64,000 bases of DNA from assembly GCA_016718825.1 (NCBI GenBank), contig JADKCL010000003.1, forward strand, positions 124,001 to 188,000, in the 5' to 3' direction. Made by a program: the position numbers and the translations under genes. How positions within the stretch are numbered: the first letter of the stretch is position 1; every line of letters starts with the position of its first letter. The notes beneath the pieces are model-generated. The model searched no databases. It saw only the letters and a program-made list of their open reading frames with translations, and had not been told where the DNA came from. Of the stretch, positions 33,786 to 43,689 are shown one piece after another. This DNA comes from Bacteroidota bacterium. Its GTDB lineage: Bacteria; Bacteroidota; Bacteroidia; J057; JADKCL01.

Positions 33786-36700
33786 TTACTTCGCCTTGAC
33801 GATCTTGGCTGCTCCCATCGAGACGCCGTTCACGGAAATCTTAGCGAAATACATGCCCGCAGCCATTTCCTTGAGGTTCAGACGCATCATCTGCTTTCCA
33901 GCACGCAGGTCAAACTCACGGGCAACACCAAGGCTTTGGCCAGCGATGTTGGTGATCTCGACCTTGACTTTGGCGTCAAATGCCATCCGCACCTCGATGT
34001 TCACGACATCTTCAAATGGATTGGGGAATACAGCGCGGACAAAATCAACTGCCGCTCCGGGTACCATCGCAGAAACGATGTTGGACTGGCTGGTATTGCC
34101 ATCAAAATCGTGCTGCTTGAGTTGGTAATAGTACACCACATCGGCTTCGACATTCTGATCAAGGAAGTTGTAGGTAGCTCCTTCGCCGGGCACTGCCAAT
34201 GGGGCAACTTCGCCGATCTTGGCAAATTGCAGCCCGTCCGTGCTACGCATCACATCGAAGCGCATGTTGTTGATTTCCAGCGTGGTTTCCCAATCCAAAG
34301 CAATGTCCTTGTTCACTGGATTTGCCGCGAGGAATGCATATTCGACTGGCAAGATGCAGATGATGTTCACGGGGATCACCGTCTGGCAACCACGTGTATC
34401 GGTTGCTGTGACATTGTAGGTGCCTGGGGACAACCCTGATTGTGTGGCACCTGTGCCAAAGCCCCAATTGTAAGTATAGGGTCCGACACCACCGGTTGCA
34501 TTCACTGTTGCCGAACCGTCGTTGGCTGGGAAAGGACAGCTAGCTGTCGACGTAGCCAATACAGAACCAATCATCGGGTTGGGCTGCGTAATCGTCACCA
34601 AGGTGGACTGCGGGCAGCCGGGGTTGCCCGCGTCAAACACAGTCACGACGTAGTTGCCGGCAGGCAATGGCGTGGAAGTCGCTCCACTGCCACCACTGGG
34701 CGTCCAGTTGTAGAAAAACACGGGACCAACACCACCCGTGACTGCGATCGTAGCCGAACCGTTTGCGCCACCGTTGCAATCCACCTGGGTTACATTCGCG
34801 ACGCTGGGCTGGAGCAAGCCGGGTCCTGCAGGCACCGTCACAACCGACGTACTGATACAGCCCGTGATGTTGTCGACCACCGTCACGGGATAGTTTCCAG
34901 GCACCAAGCTGCCGACGGTTGCGGTAGTATTCGGCAATGGCAACCAGCTATAGGTGTAATTGCCTGAACCACCAGAAGGTGTAATGGTTGCTGAACCATT
35001 GTTGTTGCAAGTCGCTGCGACCGCAGAGGGTGCCAAGTTGACTTGGTTTACCGTCACGGTAACGGTGTTGGATGCATAACAATTGCCCACAGCATTTACC
35101 CCTGTGACCGTATAGGTCGTTGTGCTTGATGGGTAGGCCGTCACGGTACTGCCGACGGTAGTATTCAACCCGCTACCGGGTGACCAAGTGTAGTTGGTCG
35201 AGCCGGAGGCAGTCAAATTCACCGAAGATCCGGTTCCAGCACAGAATGCGGTCGGACCAGCAATCGCGACAGTCGGCTGCGGATCGACAATCAATGTGAT
35301 TGTCGTAGCAGGCGAAAGCCCACAGCAGTCTGTGGTGTAATTCAAGCTAATGGTATAGGTTCCCGGTGTATTGAACACTGCGCCCGTCACGTCCTGCGTA
35401 GCATAAGTATTCGGAATCGATCCGCCGCCCATGCTCCATGAATAGATATAATTCAGACCCGGATTCAGCGACTGAAAGGAGACACTGGATCCTGCGCAAA
35501 CATGGTATTGACCTGAAATGATCGGGGCATTGGTTCCAATCTGCGGCGTGATGCCTGAACCAAGGATGATATTGGCAAATCCTGTATAAGTATTGGCACC
35601 AAAAATGATATCCTTCCGACCTGTAGAAGAATACACCGTGGTCGCTGATACCTGCGAAGGGAAGTTTTGCGGACTGGCACCAGCTCCCAAATCCCAGGTG
35701 GCTGCGCCCCCCGAGGAATAATTAATATTCGTATTGGTGCATGCGATGTTTTGCATAAAAATCACAGGCTGAGCCGGCAAGTTGAATGCATTGTCATTGA
35801 GCACCAATCCAGTTCCACTTTGGAGGTGTACCGCAATCGATTGCCCTGGCTGTCCATTGCCGCCAACGCCACCTACGCCAGCAGTACCGCCAGCACCACC
35901 GTTACCACCGCGACCGATTTCTCCTGTTCCAACTGCAGCTCCTGCTCCACCACCGCCACCAGCACCGCCGCCGCCACCGGCACCGCCATTTCCACCAGCT
36001 CCAGCAGTTCCAGCTACGATTCTGGAATCGTCAATTGCGCCGTTTGCACCATTTGTACAAAGATAAATGCCGTAGGATGAACCTCCTCCGCGACCACCGG
36101 TTCCTCCGGCGCCACCTTGGCCGCCACCACCGCCACCGCCGGCTCCGTTGCCAGCTCCGTCGTCACAGAATGTACAATATTGTCCACCGCCGCCACCGCC
36201 GCCGCAGCCACCTTTGGCTCCGCCACCATCTCCACCGGTTCCAGCGATGCCACCCGGAACCCAAAAACAACCGGAATGCGTTCCCGCAGGGCCTGCTGCT
36301 CCTGCACCACCTGGTGATCCACCGACACCTCCCGTACCGGCACCACCGGTTCCTCCGGGGTCCTGACCAGCGCCGCCGCCGCCACCAGACAATTGGGCTG
36401 CGCCACCATTGACGCCACCTCCGTTTCCGCCTGCTCCACCTGCGCGCCTTTCTTCACCACCGCTCGCGCCGCCGCCGCCGCCGCCGCCCGCACGGGCATT
36501 GGAAGAGGCTGTGCCTGCGACACCAGGGCTTCCGACGAAACAACCACAATTTGCGTTTCCAGTGGGATCCGGACCGCCAGCTCCACCGCCGCCAAATCCA
36601 GCGCCTGCTCCAGCTCCGCCAGCGCCACCGGCTCCGGCAGCGCCTTCATCATCAATGTCGCCGCCGCCGCCAGGGCCACCTGTGGCACCACTTGCGCCAG

Positions 36701-38840
36701 CTGCACCAGCTGTGCCATTGGCACCTGCTGAACCGTTGCCGGGAAGGACTTGTGTTCTCGTAAACGTATAGTTGCTGCATGAGGTCATGTGTACCCCGTA
36801 GGTACTCATGCCGTTGCCGGTCGCGTTGGCAGTTTGAATCGTCAAATCCTGGAAGCGTACGCCCGATGCAGCGGCCATTTGAATGGCCACCAAGCGTTGC
36901 TCATTGGCTGCGCCTTGTGGGTTCAAATTGGAACGCAAAATCGTCGTAGCGCCAGCTTGAGAAGTTTTGCGCCAGCTGTTTCCCGGGTCAAATCCACCTT
37001 CAATTGTCAGCAGACCAGCAATGTTCACGATCGGATTGTCGATCGTGTAGGTGCCAATCGCCATCTTGATGACGGTGTTGTTGCAGGAAGCCATGCCGAT
37101 GGCGGTGATCAGGTTTGCCGGACTAGCTTGGGTACCAGGTCCCGAGCCAGTAGGAGAAGCATAGATCACGTTGCAAGTGGTACCGGTTGGCGCACTGATG
37201 TTCACGGTCACACTATCGCGGTTGATGCAACCGGCAGCCGTGGTCGATTGGTACCAATATGTCGTTGTAGCACCTGGAGAGACGGTAATGGAGCCCGTTG
37301 TGGCTCCTGTGCTCCAAAGATTGGAGGCGGCAGCGGGCGTTGATGAACCCGTGAGCGTCACCGGCGATCCAGGACATGTGTAAACCACGCCCGGAGTGAT
37401 CGTTACAACGGGCAATGGGGTCACCGTAACCTGCAAATTGTCGGAAATCGTGCACCCGTCAGGGAAGGTCGCCGACACCGAATAGACGGTTGTCACACCT
37501 GGCGAGGCAGTCGGATTTGCACAATTGGTACAACTTAGACCCGTGCCGGGCGACCAAGTATAAGAGGTCGCCCCTGAACTTGTCGCATTCAAACCCACTG
37601 ATCCGCCGGCACAAATGGTTCGGTCAATACCGGCATTGACGGTATTGGCAGTTCCAACTACGTTCACAATGAAGGAGTAATAGCTCACACCATTGATCGG
37701 GCAAGCGTTGTCGCGCGCTGTTACAGTGAAGCTGTTGAAGCCCACATCGGCCAAGGTTGGCGTCCAGCAGAAGGTTCCGACCGGAGCGGTTGTATTGTTG
37801 CTCGCGAAGTTCATCGACGCTGCTGGAATGCCGTTGTTCCAGGTGAGCAATACGTTGTTGCTGTTGGGGTCGCTTCCGTTGAAGGTGAAACAAAGATTGG
37901 TTCCAACGCAAGTCGTAACGGTATAAACACCTGAACCGTTGATTCCTGATACTACAGGTGGGTTATTGCTGCAATTGATTACCCGGAATTGCATATCCCG
38001 AACGGTACGGCCGATAAGCACACCATTGCGGTATTCATCGACCCGCACGCACATGACCCCGATTTGCAATGCGTTGGGGGTGAAGGTAATTACACCCGTT
38101 TGCGCATTGATCGAGACACCGCTCACGGTCGACAAGGGACTTACGCCGGAATAGCCTCCGCCATAAACCACCGAAGTAGACGCACTTTGCAAGCAATTGA
38201 CCAAGGAAAATACCAAACTGTCGCCATCCGGGTCAGTAACGCCGTGCGAATAAGTGACGGGCTGATTGTTACAAACCACCGGGGTAGGTGCGTTGTTGAA
38301 CACCGGCGAATTGTTGCAGGGAGTCAACGTATTGTTCAAAGTGGCATTGACAAAGATGTTTTGATTGCCAGGTCCGTTCAATGTTGTGATCGCATTGTTG
38401 CGACAACATTCGGTCCAGCCCAATTGCCAGTCATTTCCACAACCGACAGGCAATTGCAAAACACCCGTGTACGTCCACTGTTCAACGCCAAATGGACCGC
38501 CGCCACCGTTGCAGCTACTGGGTTGCGATACGCAAAGGGGCGTGATATCCACTGCCCCACCCTGTTGATTCAAGGTGATCGACGAACTCACCCCGCATGA
38601 AGCAGAAGAGTAAGTCATTGAATACGAATTGAATGGACTTACACCCCCACAATCCCTGAAAAATTTGAGCGTGATCACATACCGTCCATTGCCGGTACAT
38701 ACCCAAGTGATGTCGGCGCCCATCCCGTGGGTCGCTTTCACTTGTGTGAAGGAAAAAGCAAGGGCAAAAAACAACATTCCCAGCATCCACTGGGTCAGAG
38801 TACTCAATCTTCTCATAGGCCTTCTAAGAATCTCATTCAT
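33786..38840 (-). CDS. Giant secreted protein with polyglycine-rich block, Ig/SprB-like repeats and T9SS sorting domain
   Basis: The protein has 1684 residues. A signal sequence (about 9-36) leads to THGMGADITWVCTGNGRYVITLKFFRDCGG, a typical opening of Bacteroidota surface proteins. Residues about 36-400 are beta-rich modules and about 400-560 are Ig/PKD-like. A beta-helix start (IYASPTGSGPGTQASPANLITAI) leads into a glycine-rich block (about 697-1003) of GGAGGAGG and GGGGGGA type. More PKD-like modules follow, then SprB-like repeats (about 1267-1490, SGGSGNYTYSW and PGNYPVTVVDNITGC). The type A sorting domain is AVFPNPFEDVVNIEV ... AAKIVKAK. Adhesin or gliding-surface role is likely. The start could also be Met9. 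Confidence 0.87.
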   Translation of the reverse strand: MNEILRRPMRRLSTLTQWMLGMLFFALAFSFTQVKATHGMGADITWVCTGNGRYVITLKFFRDCGGVSPFNSYSMTYSSASCGVSSSITLNQQGGAVDITPLCVSQPSSCNGGGGPFGVEQWTYTGVLQLPVGCGNDWQLGWTECCRNNAITTLNGPGNQNIFVNATLNNTLTPCNNSPVFNNAPTPVVCNNQPVTYSHGVTDPDGDSLVFSLVNCLQSASTSVVYGGGYSGVSPLSTVSGVSINAQTGVITFTPNALQIGVMCVRVDEYRNGVLIGRTVRDMQFRVINCSNNPPVVSGINGSGVYTVTTCVGTNLCFTFNGSDPNSNNVLLTWNNGIPAASMNFASNNTTAPVGTFCWTPTLADVGFNSFTVTARDNACPINGVSYYSFIVNVVGTANTVNAGIDRTICAGGSVGLNATSSGATSYTWSPGTGLSCTNCANPTASPGVTTVYSVSATFPDGCTISDNLQVTVTPLPVVTITPGVVYTCPGSPVTLTGSSTPAAASNLWSTGATTGSITVSPGATTTYWYQSTTAAGCINRDSVTVNISAPTGTTCNVIYASPTGSGPGTQASPANLITAIGMASCNNTVIKMAIGTYTIDNPIVNIAGLLTIEGGFDPGNSWRKTSQAGATTILRSNLNPQGAANEQRLVAIQMAAASGVRFQDLTIQTANATGNGMSTYGVHMTSCSNYTFTRTQVLPGNGSAGANGTAGAAGASGATGGPGGGGDIDDEGAAGAGGAGGAGAGAGFGGGGAGGPDPTGNANCGCFVGSPGVAGTASSNARAGGGGGGGASGGEERRAGGAGGNGGGVNGGAAQLSGGGGGAGQDPGGTGGAGTGGVGGSPGGAGAAGPAGTHSGCFWVPGGIAGTGGDGGGAKGGCGGGGGGGQYCTFCDDGAGNGAGGGGGGGQGGAGGTGGRGGGSSYGIYLCTNGANGAIDDSRIVAGTAGAGGNGGAGGGGGAGGGGGAGAAVGTGEIGRGGNGGAGGTAGVGGVGGNGQPGQSIAVHLQSGTGLVLNDNAFNLPAQPVIFMQNIACTNTNINYSSGGAATWDLGAGASPQNFPSQVSATTVYSSTGRKDIIFGANTYTGFANIILGSGITPQIGTNAPIISGQYHVCAGSSVSFQSLNPGLNYIYSWSMGGGSIPNTYATQDVTGAVFNTPGTYTISLNYTTDCCGLSPATTITLIVDPQPTVAIAGPTAFCAGTGSSVNLTASGSTNYTWSPGSGLNTTVGSTVTAYPSSTTTYTVTGVNAVGNCYASNTVTVTVNQVNLAPSAVAATCNNNGSATITPSGGSGNYTYSWLPLPNTTATVGSLVPGNYPVTVVDNITGCISTSVVTVPAGPGLLQPSVANVTQVDCNGGANGSATIAVTGGVGPVFFYNWTPSGGSGATSTPLPAGNYVVTVFDAGNPGCPQSTLVTITQPNPMIGSVLATSTASCPFPANDGSATVNATGGVGPYTYNWGFGTGATQSGLSPGTYNVTATDTRGCQTVIPVNIICILPVEYAFLAANPVNKDIALDWETTLEINNMRFDVMRSTDGLQFAKIGEVAPLAVPGEGATYNFLDQNVEADVVYYYQLKQHDFDGNTSQSNIVSAMVPGAAVDFVRAVFPNPFEDVVNIEVRMAFDAKVKVEITNIAGQSLGVAREFDLRAGKQMMRLNLKEMAAGMYFAKISVNGVSMGAAKIVKAK

Positions 38841-39084
38841 GTATCAGCTTCAATTGACTTTCACGGGGAAATTTTTCAGCGTAATTCTAGCGCAACCCCA
38901 GCAAAAGAACAGACGGAAGGTGTCCATTGACCACATTCATCGCAAAATACCATTCCGAATTGGCAATGAAGATAGCGCAATTTCCAGCATCTAAAAAAAA
39001 ATGTTTTCCATGTCCCAAACTCGAAAATGGGCATTATGTAAGGAATGATGCAAGTTTCAGGAAATCGTGGCAGGTCCTCAACGG

Positions 39085-42000
39085 CTATCGGACAAGTGTA
39101 AGAGGACCGCGTTGTTCAGCCTCACGGTCTTGCGGCAATTTCCCCTCCAGGTAGTAGAAATAAACCCCGTCAGGTGCGTCATTGCCTTTGATCTTACCGT
39201 CCCACCAAGTGTCTTGCGTATTCGTTTGGAAAACCATGTGTCCCCAGCGGTCATAAATCGAAAACACAAACGTATCCAGCTTCCGGAAATTGGTCATCGG
39301 CACGTCGTTGATGCCATCGCCATTGGGACTGAAAACGTTGGGAATGAAAAAGTCAGGATCGGTCACCGAGATCAGCATCGAAAGGGTGTCACTGCATCCG
39401 AAAATATCCCAAACGATCAAAGTAACCGGGTAATCTCCGGGATTGGGGTATTGATGCAGCGGATTCTGTTCCGTAGAAGACGATCCATCGCCAAAGGTCC
39501 AAAGCCATTGGGCTGCGCTGATGCTCTGATCACGCAACTGTACCAGACTTTGGGGATAATTGTCGTAGGCAATTCCAGCCGTAGGTGCGATTCCGGCCTC
39601 TACATGGACAATGTTCGTGGTATCTGCGCCGCAACCCGTAGATGCGATCACTTGATAATCCCCTGCTTGCGTTACAATAAAAACCGAATCCAGGAATCCC
39701 GGTACCACCAAGCTGTCTTGAATCCAAGCGTAGGATTCCCCGCCGGAAGCGATCAAAACAACGGTTTCGCCGGCACAAAGCGGGGGTTCGCCGATCAAAA
39801 TCAACCCCGCGTCAGGGTCTTGCCCAGGATATACCATCACCAAGACAGACGGGTATTCGCAGCCATGCTGATCATAAGCGATTGCCGAATAAGCCCCAGG
39901 CTCCGTCACAGCGAGCGAAGCCCCATTCGCCCCGGGTACCAACGTATCATTCTGCAGCCACGTCCATCCAACGCTTCCCAATCCAATTGCCTGAACCACG
40001 GCGGTATCTCCCGGACATATGTAAGCGGGTCCGGAGACATTGACTGTCGTGTTGATCGGCGGATAGTATGAAAAAGCATAGGTCAAGCTCGTATCACTGC
40101 ATCCCGCCGAATTGGTCACAATCAAGGTGTAGTCACCGGTAATGCCTGCATGGTAATAAGGTGTGGTATCAGGCAGCAAGCTGCCATTGTACAACCATTG
40201 GTAGGTGCCGACACCTGCCGCGTAGAATACCACGGAGTCCCCCGTGCAGGTGACCGGCAAGCCGGCCGTGCTCAACACCGCATCCGGCGTTGGGTCCACC
40301 TGAATCGCAATTCCTGCAGTCGTATCGGCACATCCGTCAGCACTCGTGACGATGACCTGGTAAATTCCACTGGCATGTACGTACAAATTGCTGTCCACCA
40401 GCCCAAAAATCGGCATCGAATCCAGCATCCAAGCATACGTTCCTCCCCCGCTTGCCTCCAACAGCGACGAATCCGATGCGCAATACACCGCAGGTCCGGT
40501 CAGGTTCAGCAATGCATTGGGAACCAAACCATTGGTCACGGTGACAACGGCTGAGGTTGCCGTACATCCGCCGGGAATCGTTACGGCAACGCTGTAATTG
40601 CCGCCTGCAACGGCGTTGAGGTTGGCATTGGTCGCTCCGGGAATGGGGGTGCCATTCAGCAACCATTGAAAGTTGCCATTTCCCACCGCCAATAGGTCCA
40701 CGGGATGTCCAGGGCAATAAATCGAATCACCTGTCACAATCGCAAAAGCTGCCGGCGGCGGCGAAAAGGTCGCGACAACCGGGGCCGACAGCCCGTCGCA
40801 ACCGATCAAAAACTGCGTCAAAACCGTGTAACTCCCTGAGGCCGTGGCGACATAAAAGCTGTCCGTGGCGAGATTGATCAAACTGCCGTTGTAAAACCAT
40901 TGGTAGGTCGCACCCGCGCCACCCGAAGTGGTCAACGTCACGGAATCCCCAAGACAGGCTACCACAGGTCCTGCGGGATTCACAGTCACCGACAATGCGG
41001 GATTCACATCCACCCGCAAGGTGTCTGAAAATGTCGTGCATTGTCCGCTTTGGACCTGCAAACGGTAGCAGGTCGTGTCTTGCAATCCGCTTGGCGGATC
41101 AAAATTCAGGGCATTGGCACCGGGAATGTTGGTCCACGGACCTTGGCAATCCAATTGGGACTGCCATTGGTAGGTATAGCCGCCCAATCCGCCGGAAGCG
41201 GGCAGGCAATTGAGGTTCCCGGGGTCGCCGTTGAAACAAATGGACTGCAAAGCGGGCGTTGCGGTGCCGAGTGCCAATCCATTTTGGGCACCGGCAAAAG
41301 TGGTTCCTGCCTGCGCAGGGCCTGCATTTCCCGCTCCGCCTGTGACGGTCATGGTCGGCACTACGTTGTTCCCGTTTGCGCAGGGATTAAAAAACACCTT
41401 GATGCGCCCACCGCTCCCACCGCCGCCAAATCCGCCGGCTGCGCTTGGGCCTGCACTTGCATTGGAATTGCCAAAAATGCAATTCTGATTCATGTTGTAG
41501 CCGTTTCCAGCAGTTCCTCCGGGTGCCCCGGTCCCTCCGATGGCATTGATCGTGCCGGTGATGGTTGCCGCGCCGCCGGATTCTAGCAAGACTCCACCGC
41601 CTGAACCGCCGCCTGCCCCTCCTCCGCCGCCACCGGCGCCGGTATGGGTGTATTCGTCGACGCCGCTGCAAGCATCGACGCAACAACGCGAAGATGCCCC
41701 GGCATTGCCGCCATTCCCGCCAGAAAGGCCATTTCTGCCATTGGCATTGATGGTGCCGCTGAAGGTGAAGGTGCCTGTACTGACCAGTTTCACCAAACCG
41801 CCACCCGCGCCTCCTGCGCCTCCTGCCGTGCCTGCGGTGCGTCCACGTCCGCCTCCACCTGCGCCTGCGCCACCCGCGCCCAAGGCAATGTCGGCACCGT
41901 TTGCCGTTCCGAAGCTCGTTCCGGGTGCGCCTCCTACCGTACCGGATCCCGCGACAATTGGCGTCGAAGTGCATCCCACGTCGGACGTTGACATCGTTGG

Positions 42001-42582
42001 GACTGAACCGTTTCCGCCGCCTGCACCCGCGGTTCCTGCACCGCCATAGCTGCCTCCCGCGCCTGCGCCTGCGCCGCCTGCGCCACCCACGCGACCGCCT
42101 TCATCGCCGAAGTTGAGGCAACGGTCCTTGCGGCCACTGCCATTTTGCCCGACCAATCCGCCCAAGCCGGCGCCGCTACCAAATGCATTGCCGCCGGCAC
42201 CACCGCCGAACGTAAAAATGTCGGCACATTGATCGGTCGGCGAAGAGCATTGCTCGATGTTGTTGATATTGTTGGCGAGGCCTGCGGTTCCGGGTAGGCC
42301 GCCGACATTGCCCGCGCCATTGGCATTGATCGTACCGGAAATGAAAATATTGCCGCCAGCATAAATTTCGAGGCTTCCGCAGCTATTTTGGCTGAATGGA
42401 CGCACGTGCACCGTGATGCCGGGCCCAATGGTGAAATTTCCGGTGATGTTGTAGATGCCTTGGAGGGTGTCTCCATTGGCAGGGGAAAAGTTACCCGTGA
42501 TATTGGTCGTCGTGCATTGCGCAACAGCAACATAGGCCGTGAGGCACACAAGCAGGCAAGTGAGAACAATTTTCCGCATCAT
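39085..42582 (-). CDS. Giant secreted protein with glycine-rich block, Ig-like repeats, PKD and type B gliding-motility C-terminal domain
   Basis: The protein has about 1165 residues. MMRKIVLTCLLVCLTAYVAVAQ is the signal peptide, and the ATG at 42582 or 42579 is preferred over the longer frame. Beta-solenoid strands (FTIGPGITVHV, SLEIYAGGNIFISGTINANG) alternate with glycine-rich loops (about 84-394). Six Ig-like modules of about 80 residues follow (YQWFYNGSLINLA, FQWLLNGTPIPGA, YAWMLDSMPIFGL and others). A PKD domain (LWTFGDGSSSTEQNPLHQY) comes next. The C-terminal domain is VFSPNGDGIND ... FSIYDRWGHMVFQTN ... DAPDGVYFYYLEGK, the type B (CHU_C-like) T9SS domain. Adhesive surface role is likely. 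Confidence 0.88.
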   Translation of the reverse strand: MMRKIVLTCLLVCLTAYVAVAQCTTTNITGNFSPANGDTLQGIYNITGNFTIGPGITVHVRPFSQNSCGSLEIYAGGNIFISGTINANGAGNVGGLPGTAGLANNINNIEQCSSPTDQCADIFTFGGGAGGNAFGSGAGLGGLVGQNGSGRKDRCLNFGDEGGRVGGAGGAGAGAGGSYGGAGTAGAGGGNGSVPTMSTSDVGCTSTPIVAGSGTVGGAPGTSFGTANGADIALGAGGAGAGGGGRGRTAGTAGGAGGAGGGLVKLVSTGTFTFSGTINANGRNGLSGGNGGNAGASSRCCVDACSGVDEYTHTGAGGGGGGAGGGSGGGVLLESGGAATITGTINAIGGTGAPGGTAGNGYNMNQNCIFGNSNASAGPSAAGGFGGGGSGGRIKVFFNPCANGNNVVPTMTVTGGAGNAGPAQAGTTFAGAQNGLALGTATPALQSICFNGDPGNLNCLPASGGLGGYTYQWQSQLDCQGPWTNIPGANALNFDPPSGLQDTTCYRLQVQSGQCTTFSDTLRVDVNPALSVTVNPAGPVVACLGDSVTLTTSGGAGATYQWFYNGSLINLATDSFYVATASGSYTVLTQFLIGCDGLSAPVVATFSPPPAAFAIVTGDSIYCPGHPVDLLAVGNGNFQWLLNGTPIPGATNANLNAVAGGNYSVAVTIPGGCTATSAVVTVTNGLVPNALLNLTGPAVYCASDSSLLEASGGGTYAWMLDSMPIFGLVDSNLYVHASGIYQVIVTSADGCADTTAGIAIQVDPTPDAVLSTAGLPVTCTGDSVVFYAAGVGTYQWLYNGSLLPDTTPYYHAGITGDYTLIVTNSAGCSDTSLTYAFSYYPPINTTVNVSGPAYICPGDTAVVQAIGLGSVGWTWLQNDTLVPGANGASLAVTEPGAYSAIAYDQHGCEYPSVLVMVYPGQDPDAGLILIGEPPLCAGETVVLIASGGESYAWIQDSLVVPGFLDSVFIVTQAGDYQVIASTGCGADTTNIVHVEAGIAPTAGIAYDNYPQSLVQLRDQSISAAQWLWTFGDGSSSTEQNPLHQYPNPGDYPVTLIVWDIFGCSDTLSMLISVTDPDFFIPNVFSPNGDGINDVPMTNFRKLDTFVFSIYDRWGHMVFQTNTQDTWWDGKIKGNDAPDGVYFYYLEGKLPQDREAEQRGPLTLVR

Positions 42583-42655
42583 TGCCACCAAATATGGCGG
42601 ATTGAGGCGGAAAAGCAAGTGTTAGGTGGATAAGTGGCTGAATCGACGCATCGAC

Positions 42656-42970
42656 TTACGCCGCATGTTGCCGAAATGCCTTTTCCAGTGCACTCACAGT
42701 GGTGAAACCCATGCGCGACCAGACGATTTTGCCTTTGTGAAACAACATCAAGGTCGGAAATGCCTGAATCTGAAAGTCCTGCATGAATTGCATGTTATCA
42801 TAGCCGTTGATTTTGATGATGCGCAATCCGTCGCCCAATCTTTCCTTCAAATCTGCCAAGACAGGTTTCATCGCTTGGCAGGGGCCGCAATTGTCGGAAT
42901 AAACATCCACCAAAACCGGAACTTCCGATTCGCCGACCAATTTGTGAAAACTGCTTCTTTCGCTGCTCAT
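42656..42970 (-). CDS. Thioredoxin
   Basis: The protein has 104 residues with the CGPC redox motif at Cys28-Cys31. The usual Trp before it is replaced by Asn (SDNCGPCQAMKPVLADL). The cis-proline segment AFPTLMLFHKGKIV is near residue 70. It reduces disulfides in the cytoplasm, with the reductase unlinked here. It sits 74 bases downstream of the type B T9SS protein start on the other side, with its own direction away from the hypothetical membrane protein. The missing Trp may tune its redox potential or client choice. Confidence 0.92.
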   Translation of the reverse strand: MSSERSSFHKLVGESEVPVLVDVYSDNCGPCQAMKPVLADLKERLGDGLRIIKINGYDNMQFMQDFQIQAFPTLMLFHKGKIVWSRMGFTTVSALEKAFRQHAA

Positions 42971-43109
42971 AGTGTGCGCTTTTCAATTACCAAAAATTGC
43001 CGACGGAGACATTTGTCGGTCAGCACGATATCATTGGCAAAATAAACGCAAATCATAAAATGGAAGTGTAACACCGGTAGCAGAACTGCGCCCATCGTGC
43101 CATAATCCC

Positions 43110-43589
43110 CTAACTTTCCTTCTCCCAAACAGCAAACCAAGCGTTTTCAGTGCAACTCATTGCGGCATTCATGGCCTCATGGTCAAACCTTGGCAACTGC
43201 GAAATCCGATCCAAAATAGCTGGCATTTCTGGATCCTCCTGTGGAATGACGACCTCCTTTTTCTGTGAGACGTTCCGAAAAACAAAAAAAACATCATCAA
43301 CGAATGGTCCCTTGTCGGTGGTATTGATCAAGATAACCTCAATCTCATCCCACTGAATTTGCTGGCACAGTATGCCTTTTTCAGTAATGCGCGTGATTTC
43401 CTTCGCATTGACGGCCGTGCGGACCTGCAACCGAGGGTCCTCAGACTGCTTTCCATTGTATTTCAACAATCTAAGAAGCCAAAAAGCAAGCAGAACGACT
43501 ACTGAAAAGACCAACAGAACGATGATCCATGTGCTACCAAAAATTTCTAGAAACCTCATCGCGGGAAGTCGGCTCATTGTATACGTCAT
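43110..43589 (-). CDS. Single-pass membrane hypothetical protein
   Basis: The protein has 159 residues from the ATG at 43589, which has a purine-rich stretch (AGGTTGAGG) just before it; the longer frame adds 24 residues. One transmembrane helix (about 15-35, STWIIVLLVFSVVVLLAFWLL) is followed by a cytosolic domain. That domain has ITRITEKGILCQQIQWDEIEVILINTTDKGPFVDDVFFVF and a short acidic tail. The soluble part resembles PH-like domains found in small bacterial membrane proteins, which is uncertain. No known function. Confidence 0.72.
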   Translation of the reverse strand: MTYTMSRLPAMRFLEIFGSTWIIVLLVFSVVVLLAFWLLRLLKYNGKQSEDPRLQVRTAVNAKEITRITEKGILCQQIQWDEIEVILINTTDKGPFVDDVFFVFRNVSQKKEVVIPQEDPEMPAILDRISQLPRFDHEAMNAAMSCTENAWFAVWEKES

Positions 43590-43689
43590 CCTCAACCTAT
43601 GGAAAATGCAAGCTAGAAATTGACGGGGAATAAATGATTTATCGAATTTAGCCAACGGCATTTTTCTTATCTTGCCTCGACAACATCAC

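Noticed and set aside
35667..36771. Several Pro-rich or Thr/Ser/Ala-rich frames on the + strand
   Set aside because: They are antisense to the glycine-rich block (GGN codons) of the giant T9SS gene and have no independent support.
41210..42049. Pro-rich frames on the + strand
   Set aside because: Antisense to the glycine-rich block of the second giant gene, as above.
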